DNA of 13,602 nt from Acidimicrobiales bacterium (GCA_019241495.1 JAFAWZ010000190.1:1-13602); one strand, 5' to 3'. Positions 1 to 8,347 are shown, numbered from the stretch's first letter. The notes: generated by a model from the sequence alone, not told the origin. Translations and numbers: made by a program.

Positions 1-1
1 G

Positions 2-1024
2 GGGACGCCCGGAGACTGTTGGGTGTTCGGTGATTTTGTGTACGTCCACAAGCGCATGACGACGGCTGTCGGCGGAGACCGCAGCGCCTTCACGATGACG
101 CCGACCACCTATGAGGAGATGCGTCCGGGTTGTTACGACCCGGCCGAGCGGGTGGCGGACATGGAGTTGAACTGGGTGGATCGGTCATTGTGCTTTCCCA
201 CCTTCCCTCGCTTTTGCGGCCAGGCTTTCACCGAATGCGGTGACCGGGAGTTGGGGCTGGCGTGTGTGCGCGCCTACAACGACTGGATGGTGGAGGAGTG
301 GTGCGGCGACTCCGGTGGGGCCTTGGTCCCTTTGGTGATCGTGCCTTTGTGGGACGCCGAGCTGGCTGCCGACGAAGTTCGGCGGAACGCGGAGCGTGGT
401 GTCCGGGCCGTGTGTTTCAGCGAGATCCCCGCTCATCTGGGCTTGCCCAGCGTCCATTCGGGGCTTTGGGATCCGTTCTTCGCTGCTTGTGCAGAGACTC
501 GGACGGTGGTGTGCATGCACATCGGGTCGTCGTCGCGGATGCCGGCCACATCGCCAGACGCCCCGGGCGAAGTGTCGGCGACGCTGGTGTTCCAGAATGC
601 CATGGCGTCGATGACCGACTTCTTGTTCTCCGGGGTTCTGGTTCGCTTCCCCGAGCTCAAGCTGGCCTACAGCGAGGGTCAGATCGGGTGGATCCCGTAT
701 CTCTTGGAGCGTATGGATCACGTGTGGCGCGAACATGCCTCGTGGGGCGCGACCCGTGAGGTGATCCCCGAGCCTCCTTCTACCTACTACTACCGGAACG
801 TGTACGGGTGCTTCTTCTGGGATCACCATGGAATCGCGTCGTTGGATCGGGTCGGGGTGGACAACATCACCTTCGAGACGGACTACCCGCACCAGGACTC
901 GACCTGGCCCAACAGCAAGAAGATCGCCGAGGAGCTGTTGGGCGGGTTGGCTCCGGAGATCCAGTACAAGATCCTGCGAGGCAATGCCTTGCGCATGCTG
1001 GACCTGGCCGAGACTGGAGCGTGA
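2..1024 (+). CDS. Amidohydro_2 family metal-dependent hydrolase or decarboxylase, 5' end outside window
   Basis: The reading frame is open from base 2, so the gene begins upstream of the window. The GTG at 23 is probably internal: alignment by eye with the paralog at 2756 puts this point about 50 residues into the protein, and the N-terminal metal motif (DHxxE in the paralog) is missing here. Blocks shared with the paralog include MRPGCYDP, CFPxFP, RAYND, EEWC, IVPLWD, a histidine in a CMHIG context (codon 518-520), an EGQIGW segment and the C-terminal DYPHxDSTWP, whose aspartate (codon 881) is the usual late metal or catalytic residue of the family. Amidohydro_2 proteins (the ACMSD and 2,3-dihydroxybenzoate decarboxylase group) are cytoplasmic TIM barrels that hydrolyse or decarboxylate small carboxylated compounds; the substrate cannot be told. 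The next gene starts 4 bases after the stop, so the two are almost certainly co-transcribed. Confidence 0.88.
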   Translation, partial: GTPGDCWVFGDFVYVHKRMTTAVGGDRSAFTMTPTTYEEMRPGCYDPAERVADMELNWVDRSLCFPTFPRFCGQAFTECGDRELGLACVRAYNDWMVEEWCGDSGGALVPLVIVPLWDAELAADEVRRNAERGVRAVCFSEIPAHLGLPSVHSGLWDPFFAACAETRTVVCMHIGSSSRMPATSPDAPGEVSATLVFQNAMASMTDFLFSGVLVRFPELKLAYSEGQIGWIPYLLERMDHVWREHASWGATREVIPEPPSTYYYRNVYGCFFWDHHGIASLDRVGVDNITFETDYPHQDSTWPNSKKIAEELLGGLAPEIQYKILRGNALRMLDLAETGA

Positions 1025-1028
1025 GCCG

Positions 1029-2759
1029 ATGCTGGACGTCGCTATAAGGGGTGGAACGGTGGTCGACGGAACCGGCGTGCCCGGCCGGCTCGCCGACGTC
1101 GGCATCCGCGATGGGCGAGTCGTCGAGGTGGGGAGCTTGGAGGAACCGGCTCGGCGAGTGATCGAGGCGAGCGGTCAGGTAGTCGCTCCGGGCTTTGTGG
1201 ACATCCACACCCACTACGACGCTCAAGTGATGTGGGACCCGGCAGTCACGCCCTCATCACTGCACGGCGTGACGACCGTGATAGGTGGCAATTGCGGCTT
1301 CGGGGTGGCGCCGCTCGACGAGGGAGCGGCCGCCTACTTGCTGCCGATGCTGGCCCGGGTGGAAGGGATCCCGCTCGAAGCGCTCGACGCGGGTGTCGAT
1401 GTGCGCTGGAACGACTTCGGGTCGTGGCTGGATCTGCTCGAGGGCCGGGTGTCGGTCAACGCCGGTTTCCTGGTTGGCCACAGCGTGATTCGCCGGTTGG
1501 TGATGAAAGAGGCGGCCGTCGGTGAGGCAGCCTCGGAGGATCAGGTCACGGCCATGACCGCCCTGCTGGCTCGGTCACTCGAACAGGGCGGTCTCGGTTT
1601 CTCGACTACTCTGGCGGTGTCGCACAGCGACCACCACGGCGATCCGGTGCCGTCGCGCTTCGCCAGCCGCCAGGAGCTCCTCGAGCTGTGCCGTGTGGTA
1701 GGGGCCCATGAGGGCACGACTCTCGAGATGATCCCGACCATCGATCCGGTCTTCGACGCCGGCGTGTACGAGCTCATGACGACCGTCTCACTGACGGGCC
1801 GACGGAGCGTGAACTGGAACCTCCTTGGTGTGCGACCCGGCCTGCGGGAGCAACACAGCCGGGAGAGCCGCCTCGCCGCTTCTGACCACGCGGCCCGCCA
1901 CGGCGGGCGCGTCGTGCCATTGCTTCTCCCCGACGTCTCCCGGATGCGTCTCAACCTCCGGACCGGATTCGTCTTCGACTCCATCCCGCGGTGGAACGAG
2001 GCTTTGTTCCGCCTGCCCGCTGACGCCCGGTTGAAGGCGCTGTCAGAACCGGGCATCCGGGAGGTTCTGGCCGACGGGGCCGCCGAGCTCGGCTACCGCC
2101 TCTGGACCGATTTCGAACACTGCACCGTGCACGACACGGCCGACCCGGAGCTGGCATCGTTCGTGGGGCGCTCGTTCGGTTCCATCGCCGCCGAGCGGGC
2201 CACTACACCCCTGGATGCCATGTTGGACTTGGCGGCCGCCGACAACCTGAACATGGGTATAGAGATCCCGGTGCTCGGCGACGACGACGATTCGTGGGCC
2301 GAACGAATCCGACTGGCCAGTGATCCGCGGGTGGTGCTCGGGGGTACAGATGCCGGTGCGCATCTGGACCAGTCGATGAACTTCGTGTCTTTCACGAGGT
2401 TCATCGCCGAGGCAGTCCGACGACGCCAGCTGCTATCGCTGGAGCAGGCCGTGCACCTCCTGACCGACGTGCCTGCCCGCTACTACGGAATTAAAGGCCG
2501 GGGCCGTATCCGACCTGGATGGCAGGCGGATATTGCCGTCTGGGACCCATCGCTGATCGGCCCAGGAGAGATCCGGGGCCAGCGCGACCTCCCCGGCGCC
2601 GCGTGGCGGCTGACCAGCTGGGCCGAAGGGATCGAGCACGTCTTGGTCAACGGCACACCCATCGTTCAAAACGGCCAGGTCACCGGGGCCACACCGGGAA
2701 GCGTGTTGCGATCCGGCCGCGATACCGAAACCGTCGCCCTGCACGGCGACCCCGCGTGA
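1029..2759 (+). CDS. D-aminoacylase-like amidohydrolase (N-acyl-D-amino-acid deacylase family)
   Basis: This 576-residue protein has the N-terminal beta-sandwich start of the family (IRGGTVVDGTG), then APGFVDIHTHYDAQ with the metal pair H60 and H62, a GNCGFG block with C89 (equivalent to the bridging cysteine of D-aminoacylase), and GGTDAGAH with D441 near the end of the barrel. The ATG at 1029 is chosen because GGAGC lies about 9 bases upstream and the IRGGTV motif follows at once; the frame stays open further upstream but there it overlaps the preceding gene. The two further zinc histidines of characterised D-aminoacylases, usually in YxxHMR and SHHK contexts, are not evident: the matching parts read TLEMIPT and VNWNLLG. 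The family cleaves N-acyl or cyclic amides in the cytoplasm. Here the substrate is unknown and true D-aminoacylase activity is doubtful. It sits between two Amidohydro_2 paralogs in one operon. Confidence 0.87.
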   Translation: MLDVAIRGGTVVDGTGVPGRLADVGIRDGRVVEVGSLEEPARRVIEASGQVVAPGFVDIHTHYDAQVMWDPAVTPSSLHGVTTVIGGNCGFGVAPLDEGAAAYLLPMLARVEGIPLEALDAGVDVRWNDFGSWLDLLEGRVSVNAGFLVGHSVIRRLVMKEAAVGEAASEDQVTAMTALLARSLEQGGLGFSTTLAVSHSDHHGDPVPSRFASRQELLELCRVVGAHEGTTLEMIPTIDPVFDAGVYELMTTVSLTGRRSVNWNLLGVRPGLREQHSRESRLAASDHAARHGGRVVPLLLPDVSRMRLNLRTGFVFDSIPRWNEALFRLPADARLKALSEPGIREVLADGAAELGYRLWTDFEHCTVHDTADPELASFVGRSFGSIAAERATTPLDAMLDLAAADNLNMGIEIPVLGDDDDSWAERIRLASDPRVVLGGTDAGAHLDQSMNFVSFTRFIAEAVRRRQLLSLEQAVHLLTDVPARYYGIKGRGRIRPGWQADIAVWDPSLIGPGEIRGQRDLPGAAWRLTSWAEGIEHVLVNGTPIVQNGQVTGATPGSVLRSGRDTETVALHGDPA

Positions 2760-3937
2760 CCGACGAGCCCACTACCGGGGACGAGCCCGGTGCGAGGGAC
2801 GAGCTGGTTTCGGTAAACGACCACATCATCGAGCCACCCGATGTGTGGCAGGGCCATCTCCCTCCGCGGTTCTACGCTGGCGCACCGCGAGTCATCGACC
2901 TGCCGGATTCCGACGGGCAGGCGTGGCTTGTAGAAGACCGGGTCTACCCGATCCCCTCCATTGCCACGGTGGCCGGGCAGGACAAGAGCACCTTTCGTGA
3001 CCCCAAGCCGGCGCGCTTCGAGTGGATGCGGCCCGGCTGCTATGACCCCGTAGCGCGCGTCCAGGACATGGACCGCGACGGTGTCACCATGCAGACGTGC
3101 TTCCCGAGCTTCCCCAAACAGGCAGGCACCGTGTTCTTCCGCATGAAGGATCGCGAGACGGCGCTGGCGTGCATCCGGGCTTACAACGACTTCGTACTGG
3201 AAGAATGGTGCGCGAGCGCTCCGGAGCGGTTCGTCCCCCTTGCCATCGTGCCGCTGTGGGATGTCGAAGAAGCCGCTCGCGAAGCGTCTCGCACACTGGA
3301 GGCCGGGGCACGCGGTGTGTCCTTTCTCGAGGATCCCGCCAAGGAGGGACTGCCGTCGTACCATTCCCGTTACTGGGACCCCCTTCTCTCGGTCATAGAA
3401 CAGGCGGATGCTGCGCTGTGCTTGCACTTCTTCAGCTCGCCAACCCGTTGGACGCCCGCCGAGGACTCTCCCTGGGCGACAGATCTCACCCTCATGTACT
3501 GCACGTCGATGGCGGCCATGGTCGGCTTGTTGTTCTCTCCGGTGCTATCGACCTTTCCGAGACTGAAAGTGCTTCTCGCCGAGGGCGGCATCGGGTGGTT
3601 GCCGTTCATGTTGGAAAAGGCCGACTTCTTCTGGGACCGCCACGGCTCCTACGCGCTCGGCCCGTCGGCGGGCGCGCCGTCGCGGCCTTCGGAGCTGTTC
3701 CGGGGTCGGATCTACGGCGCCTTCATCAGCCATGACACTTCCGGCCTTCGCGAAAGGGCCGCGATAGGAATCAATCAGATCACCTGGCAGTGTGACTACC
3801 CGCACGCTGACTCGACGTGGCCAGAAAGCCGTGCGTTGCTCGGCGACATGCTCCGGGACCTCGACCCGCCCGAGCAGGCCGCCATCATGTCGAAGAACGC
3901 CCGGCGGCTCTTTGGCATCGACCGTTACGGGGTCTAG
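2756..3937 (+). CDS. Amidohydro_2 family metal-dependent hydrolase or decarboxylase
   Basis: This 393-residue protein starts at GTG 2756, which overlaps the upstream TGA as GTGA, a typical translational-coupling junction; upstream extension of the frame lies entirely inside the previous gene. The N-terminus has VNDHIIEPPDVW (D22, H23, E26), the first metal motif in its D-H-x-x-E form rather than HxH. H224 lies in CLHFF, and the C-terminal CDYPHADSTWP carries D347. It is clearly paralogous to the gene at the left edge and probably arose with it by duplication around the D-aminoacylase-like gene. The family performs cytoplasmic hydrolysis or decarboxylation of small carboxylated molecules; no substrate can be assigned. 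It ends 44 bases before the next gene, and that gap carries a promoter-like sequence. Confidence 0.9.
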   Translation: MTDEPTTGDEPGARDELVSVNDHIIEPPDVWQGHLPPRFYAGAPRVIDLPDSDGQAWLVEDRVYPIPSIATVAGQDKSTFRDPKPARFEWMRPGCYDPVARVQDMDRDGVTMQTCFPSFPKQAGTVFFRMKDRETALACIRAYNDFVLEEWCASAPERFVPLAIVPLWDVEEAAREASRTLEAGARGVSFLEDPAKEGLPSYHSRYWDPLLSVIEQADAALCLHFFSSPTRWTPAEDSPWATDLTLMYCTSMAAMVGLLFSPVLSTFPRLKVLLAEGGIGWLPFMLEKADFFWDRHGSYALGPSAGAPSRPSELFRGRIYGAFISHDTSGLRERAAIGINQITWQCDYPHADSTWPESRALLGDMLRDLDPPEQAAIMSKNARRLFGIDRYGV

Positions 3938-3945
3938 GGCATAGC

Positions 3946-3974
3946 TTGACGGTGTACAAGAGTTGAAGTAAGGT
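3946..3974 (+). promoter_or_regulatory. Promoter-like sequence ahead of the third Amidohydro_2 gene, with candidate TetR operator
   Basis: TTGACG at 3946-3951 and TAAGGT at 3969-3974 are separated by exactly 17 bases, a good sigma-70-type actinobacterial promoter. Transcription would begin near 3981, right at the GTG start at 3982, so the transcript could be leaderless. The -35 box lies inside TTGACGGTGTACAAGAG (3946-3962), which resembles sequences in two other promoters of the window. CTTG and CAAG (3945-3948 and 3957-3960) form a short inverted repeat around it. Seen directly; promoter activity and repressor binding are inference. Confidence 0.5.
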
Positions 3975-3981
3975 CCGTAGG

Positions 3982-5226
3982 GTGGCTGAGGGTGTGAGTG
4001 GGCCGGCTCGGTATTGCGTGGTTTCGGCGGACGGCCACGTGGGTCCGTCGGTGAAGGGTCAGCTCCGCCAGTACTGCGAGGCCAAGTACCTGGACGACTT
4101 CGATCGGTTCGTTGACGAGATGGAAGGGCATCTGTTGTACACGGATGCGGCCTATCTGGAGGAGCCGATCAAGAGCATGCGCTACGAGCACAGCTTGGTC
4201 GCCGGCCTGCAGGACGAGGCGGCGCGTCGCGCCGATATGGATGCCGACGGCATCGCGGCCGATGTGTTGTTCCATGGCGGGCTGAACGGCCAGTCCGTGC
4301 CCTTCTCGACCACGGGCCTTATCACTTGGAGCAATCCGGCGTACAACGCTTTGGAAGCGGTGGGCGTTCATATATACAACCGGTGGCTGGCCGACTTCGT
4401 CTCCAACGCACCGAAGCGTCATGTCGGCGTTGCTCATATCCCCATATCGGACCCCGATGCATGCGTCCGCGAGGTGGAGTGGGCGGCCAGCAACGGGCTG
4501 AAGGCGGTGAACCTTCCGGCTCCACGCAACGATTTTCCTATGTACAACAGCGGGGTATGGGAACCCCTGTGGGCGGCGTGCGAGGCGAATGGCGTGGTGT
4601 TGACCACTCATGCGGGTGGGGGGAACCTGTATCCCTTCGAAGGTGTCGAAGCCGTGGCGCTGTTCCTGATCGAGTCCTCATGGCTATCGCGCCGTTCCGT
4701 TTGGGTCCTCATCCTCTCCGGGGTGTTCGAACGGCATCCCAAGCTCAAGTTCCTGGCCACGGAGCAGTACGGCGACTGGGCGCCCAACACGTTGGCGGAC
4801 ATGGACTCCGCCTATTACGCCACACATACCGCAAGTTTGCGGGCAGTCTTGCCCAAGCCTCCGAGCGAGTACTTCATGTCCAACTGCTTCATTGGGGCCA
4901 GCTTCATGTCGCCGTCCGAAGCCCGCGAAGGCATCGGGAACGGTCTCGAACGCAATTTGCTCTGGGGGGCCGACTACCCGCACTGGGAGGGGACCTGGCC
5001 TCGGACCCTCCCGGCCATGCGCCACACCTTCGCCACGTTGCCGGTCGCGCCGGTGCGCAGGTATCTGGGGGAGAACGCGATCGACGTCTTCGGCCTGGAC
5101 CGGGCCGAGCTGACCAAGCTGGCCAGTCAGATCGGCCCCAAGGTCGACGATGTAGCCGTCGAGTTCGAGCCACCTCCTGAAATGGTGCGCGGCTTCGCTT
5201 TCCGTCAGCACGGTAAGTTCAGTTGA
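3982..5226 (+). CDS. Amidohydro_2 family metal-dependent hydrolase or decarboxylase, divergent paralog
   Basis: This 414-residue protein is more distant from the other two Amidohydro_2 proteins of the window. It has SADGHVGPS near the N-terminus (D17, H19), H210 in a THAGGG context, an EQYGDWAP segment matching the EGxIGW block of the others, and GADYPHWEGTWP with D331. The GTG at 3982 is preceded by a weak purine-rich stretch (AAGTAAGG), and an in-frame GTG at 3994 is an alternative start. If the promoter at 3946-3974 is used, translation from 3982 would be leaderless. A C-terminal tail of about 50 residues follows the barrel. A cytoplasmic amidohydrolase or decarboxylase fold is well supported; the substrate is unknown. 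The Dabb gene follows after 37 bases, so the two are probably co-transcribed. Confidence 0.9.
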   Translation: MAEGVSGPARYCVVSADGHVGPSVKGQLRQYCEAKYLDDFDRFVDEMEGHLLYTDAAYLEEPIKSMRYEHSLVAGLQDEAARRADMDADGIAADVLFHGGLNGQSVPFSTTGLITWSNPAYNALEAVGVHIYNRWLADFVSNAPKRHVGVAHIPISDPDACVREVEWAASNGLKAVNLPAPRNDFPMYNSGVWEPLWAACEANGVVLTTHAGGGNLYPFEGVEAVALFLIESSWLSRRSVWVLILSGVFERHPKLKFLATEQYGDWAPNTLADMDSAYYATHTASLRAVLPKPPSEYFMSNCFIGASFMSPSEAREGIGNGLERNLLWGADYPHWEGTWPRTLPAMRHTFATLPVAPVRRYLGENAIDVFGLDRAELTKLASQIGPKVDDVAVEFEPPPEMVRGFAFRQHGKFS

Positions 5227-5263
5227 GGGGCGCTGAACCACCAGCTCTGAAAGGTCGTGGGCG

Positions 5264-5551
5264 ATGATCCATCACATAGTGCTTTTCAAGCTCAAGGATG
5301 CGTCGCCCGACAACGTCGAGATGCTACGCCAGCGCTATTACGATTCCCTGTCGAAGGTCGAGTCGATAGACGATCTCAAGGTCGAGGTGAGCACTCGCAA
5401 GACGGCCACTTCATACGACATCGTCCAGGACAGCACCTTCAAGACCGTGGGTGATCTGGACCTCTACCTGAAGGACCCTCGCCACCACGAGGCGGGCCGG
5501 ATGCTCGTCCAAGCGAGCGAATCAGTCGCAAGCTGCGACTACGAAACCTAG
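5264..5551 (+). CDS. Dabb (stress-responsive alpha/beta barrel) domain protein
   Basis: This 95-residue protein begins with MIHHIVLFKLK, the classic first strand of the Dabb family, and has the family's late features: a LDLYLKDPRHHEA helix with a conserved histidine, and a final strand ending VASCDYET. One ferredoxin-like domain fills the whole protein; such proteins dimerise into a small barrel in the cytoplasm. Relatives include stress-induced proteins and small cyclases or monooxygenase-like enzymes such as olivetolic acid cyclase, so it could bind or transform a pathway intermediate, but no catalytic role can be assigned. An AAAGG about 10 bases upstream supports the ATG. It lies in the same direction between hydrolase genes, which suggests membership of the same operon. 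Confidence 0.88.
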   Translation: MIHHIVLFKLKDASPDNVEMLRQRYYDSLSKVESIDDLKVEVSTRKTATSYDIVQDSTFKTVGDLDLYLKDPRHHEAGRMLVQASESVASCDYET

Positions 5552-5605
5552 GCCTGCCTCCTGGTTGCCCAACCGGATGGGAGGGGTGGTGAAAGGGGAG
5601 GCGCC

Positions 5606-6562
5606 GTGAGAGCCGACATTCCGACATACGCTGAGCTGGCCGACCGGACCGACGGTCCAGCCGGCTCATCGTGGGGCCTGTTCGGACCGCGAGACGAAGT
5701 TGGGGCGATCAACATGATCGGTGCCGAAGACGTGGTCTCGGCCAGCAGGTTGGTCAAGAAAGGGGCAGTGTTCTCCCTCGACCATCCGGTCAACGCCTTT
5801 CCCCCGACCCCGGCCCGCCCCGCCGCGACCCACTCGGTCATCACCATGGCGCCCAACTGGCGCGATGATCGTCTGGACAGCTTCTATCTCCAGCAGACGA
5901 GCCAGGTCGACGGGCTCCGCCACACCCGGCACCCTGTGCACGGCTTCTACGGAGGTGTGTCACCCGACAGCCTGGTGGCCGGCGATCCCACCATTGGCGT
6001 CAATCGCTGGGCCGATAGGTGCATCGTGGGTCGGGGCGTCTTGATCGATGTCGCACGCTATCGGGAGCACATCGGAAAGCCGCTTGACCACGCGGCCGGC
6101 GAGCCGATCACTACTGAGCTTCTCGACGAGACACTGGAGTACCAACGCACCGATCTTTCATCGGGTGCCCTGGTCCTGCTACGAACGGCCTTCACGGAAT
6201 ACCTCGCGAGCTTCGACGGGCAACGGCCGACGACCAGCGCCGGATTGAGGCAGGACCGGGAAACCGTGAGGTGGCTATGGGATCACCGTGTTCCCCTGGC
6301 CGCATCGGACAACAACGCGCTGGAATGCCTCCCCGTAGTTGACGGCTCCCCGTTTCGTGGCGGCGGAGAGACCATGTTCGACGGAACGATGCATTTCGAG
6401 CTGATCGCCATGCTCGGTATGGTCGTCGGCGAACTGTGGAAGCTCGACGAGCTCGCCCTCGACTGCGCGAGCGATGGCGTCTACGAGTTTCTCCTGGTCG
6501 TCAAGCCGCTCAACTTGATCGGCGGGGTCGGCTCGCCCCCCAACGCCACGGCGATCAAGTGA
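5606..6562 (+). CDS. Cyclase-family (kynurenine formamidase-like) protein
   Basis: This 318-residue protein starts at GTG 5606 behind a clear GGGGAGG site. It belongs to the cyclase family (PF04199), metal-dependent hydrolases that include bacterial kynurenine formamidase and isatin hydrolase. Family marks are WGLFGPRDEVGAIN near the N-terminus, QTSQVDGLRH at residues 97-106, a GVNRWADR-VGRGVLIDV segment and ASDNNALECLPV. At the usual metal motif HxGTHxDxPxH this protein has QTSQVD, with Q97, S99 and Q100 where the typical members have histidine, glycine or threonine; D102 and H106 remain. Members with SQxDGLRH form a recognisable subgroup of unknown substrate. In context it could open a lactam, imide or lactone made or used by the neighbouring amidohydrolases (inference). 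The next gene begins 54 bases later. Confidence 0.88.
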   Translation: MRADIPTYAELADRTDGPAGSSWGLFGPRDEVGAINMIGAEDVVSASRLVKKGAVFSLDHPVNAFPPTPARPAATHSVITMAPNWRDDRLDSFYLQQTSQVDGLRHTRHPVHGFYGGVSPDSLVAGDPTIGVNRWADRCIVGRGVLIDVARYREHIGKPLDHAAGEPITTELLDETLEYQRTDLSSGALVLLRTAFTEYLASFDGQRPTTSAGLRQDRETVRWLWDHRVPLAASDNNALECLPVVDGSPFRGGGETMFDGTMHFELIAMLGMVVGELWKLDELALDCASDGVYEFLLVVKPLNLIGGVGSPPNATAIK

Positions 6563-6616
6563 GGGCAGGACGGTGACACACATCCGCTCGAAGGACGCTT
6601 TCTAGGAGGTTCGGAT

Positions 6617-8320
6617 ATGGCGAACGATCTGGTTATACGCGGTGGGACAGTTATCGACGGGTCGGGTCGTTCGCGGTTTAGGGCCGACGTCGGTATCCGG
6701 CAGGGTCGGATCAGCCAGATCGGGCGTATCCGCGAGCGTGGCGCGGCCGAGGTGGACGCTGAAGGCCACTTCGTCGCCCCCGGCTTCATCGATGGCCATA
6801 CTCACCTCGACGCGCAGGTGGGGTGGGATCCTCTCGGCACGTGCCCCTCGCTGCACGGCGTGACCACCGTGGTCACGGGCAACTGCGGGTTCTCCGTGGC
6901 ACCGTGCCGGGAGTCCGAGAAGGAATGGGTCTTTCGCTCCCTGGAGCGGGCCGAGGACATCCCACGCGCTGCCCTGATGGCAGGCGTGGACTGGAAGTGG
7001 GAGACGTTTCCTGACTATCTGGATTGGCTCGATCGGATCCCCAAGGGCATCAACTACTCGAGCTACATCGGCCACAGCGCCCTGCGGACCTATGTGATGG
7101 GCGAGCGCGCCTTCGAGGAAGCGGCGTCTGACGATCACCTCGAGGCCATGGTGCGTGAGCTGCGGGCCGCGCTGAGCGCAGGCGCCATGGGCTTCACCAC
7201 CTCTAGGTCCCGGGCCCATGCGACCGCGGACGACCGCCCGGTCGCCAGCCGCCTCGCCGAGTGGTCCGAAGTCGAGCATCTCGTCGGTGTATTGGACCAC
7301 GCCGGTCCAGGCGTGTTCGAGCTGGCCAACGAGACGCACACCGATCCGGGGGAACGGCGAGAGTTCTATGGTCGCTTGCGAGATCTGGCGGTAGCGAGCG
7401 GCCGGCCCGTGACGTTCCTGATCGGTGAAGCTCCGGACATGCCGGGCACGATTCGGGACTCCCTCGCTCTGATCGACGAAACCTGGGCGCTCGGTGGTCG
7501 AATGTACGGTGAGGTCCACGTACGGCAGTTCTCGTCGGTGGTGGGATTCAAGTCGAACCTGCCCTTCGACAAACTTCCGGTATGGCGCGACTTCCGATCG
7601 CAACCGATCGAGACCCAACGGGTCCAGCTCGCTGACCTCGCGGTCCGCGCCCGCCTGGTCGAGGCGACCAGAGACGCCGACTACGGTGTGGCCCGGGGTC
7701 CGGAGGCGCGCGCTCCCCGTTACGACCAGCTCTTGGTGCTCGACACGCCGTTGGGGCCGCACCGGACTGTGGCCGACGTAGCCGCGGAGCGGCGCTGTGA
7801 CCCGCTCGAAGCGATGATCGACCTGTCACTGGAGGCCGATCTGGATCTGTTCTTCATGCAGCCGATCGCGAACATCGATCTGGAATCAGCGCTGGGCCTG
7901 ATGCGCCACCCGCGAACGGTTGTCGCGGCTTCGGACAGCGGGGCACACGTGTCGCAGCTCATCGACTCTTCCATCCCGACCTTCCTGCTCGGCTACTGGG
8001 TGCGTCAGCGCGAGGAGCTCGATTGGGAAGAGGCGATCCGGCTCTTGACGTTCAATCCGGCCTTGTTCTGGGGCTTCCGGTCACGGGGGCTCGTCACAGA
8101 GGGCTTCGCCGCCGACCTTGCCATCTTCGACCCAGAGCAGATCGGGCCGACCCTTCCCACTGCGGCGCACGACCTACCCGGTCAGGCATTGCGGCTGAAG
8201 CAGGGGGCAACCGGTATCCGTGCCACGGTCGTTAACGGCCAGGTGCTGTTGCACGACGGGGCTCACTCCGGCTCCTATCCCGGCCAGCTCTTGCGCAGTG
8301 GCATGACGTCAGGAACGTGA
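6617..8320 (+). CDS. D-aminoacylase-like amidohydrolase (N-acyl-D-amino-acid deacylase family), second copy
   Basis: This 567-residue protein starts at ATG 6617 behind a strong AGGAGGT (about 6604-6610). The layout matches the protein at 1029: IRGGTVIDGSG at the N-terminus, APGFIDGHTHLDAQ with H61 and H63, GVTTVVTGNCGFS with C90, AASDSGAH with D440, and a C-terminal FAADLAIFDPEQIGP block rebuilding the beta-sandwich. The two extra zinc histidines of true D-aminoacylases are not apparent; the comparable positions read FELANETH and VTFLIGE. The protein is clearly paralogous to the first copy but diverged through the middle third. The likely role is cytoplasmic hydrolysis of an amide, cyclic amide or similar bond. 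It is the last gene of the + block and meets the TetR gene tail to tail 27 bases on, with no clear terminator hairpin between them. Confidence 0.88.
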   Translation: MANDLVIRGGTVIDGSGRSRFRADVGIRQGRISQIGRIRERGAAEVDAEGHFVAPGFIDGHTHLDAQVGWDPLGTCPSLHGVTTVVTGNCGFSVAPCRESEKEWVFRSLERAEDIPRAALMAGVDWKWETFPDYLDWLDRIPKGINYSSYIGHSALRTYVMGERAFEEAASDDHLEAMVRELRAALSAGAMGFTTSRSRAHATADDRPVASRLAEWSEVEHLVGVLDHAGPGVFELANETHTDPGERREFYGRLRDLAVASGRPVTFLIGEAPDMPGTIRDSLALIDETWALGGRMYGEVHVRQFSSVVGFKSNLPFDKLPVWRDFRSQPIETQRVQLADLAVRARLVEATRDADYGVARGPEARAPRYDQLLVLDTPLGPHRTVADVAAERRCDPLEAMIDLSLEADLDLFFMQPIANIDLESALGLMRHPRTVVAASDSGAHVSQLIDSSIPTFLLGYWVRQREELDWEEAIRLLTFNPALFWGFRSRGLVTEGFAADLAIFDPEQIGPTLPTAAHDLPGQALRLKQGATGIRATVVNGQVLLHDGAHSGSYPGQLLRSGMTSGT

Positions 8321-8347
8321 CGCCGAGACGGCACGAGGTAGTCGGTT

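Noticed and set aside
828..1028. N-terminal extension of the first D-aminoacylase-like protein
   Set aside because: The frame is open upstream, but the extra residues are Arg/Thr/Trp-rich out-of-frame reading of the preceding gene; the family N-terminus begins right after ATG 1029.
185..1105. A 306-codon open frame on the - strand
   Set aside because: Antisense shadow of the left-edge Amidohydro_2 gene and the start of the next gene; no family resemblance.
6602..7762. A 386-codon open frame on the - strand
   Set aside because: Antisense to the second D-aminoacylase-like gene, which has a strong ribosome site and clear family motifs; the antisense translation has none.
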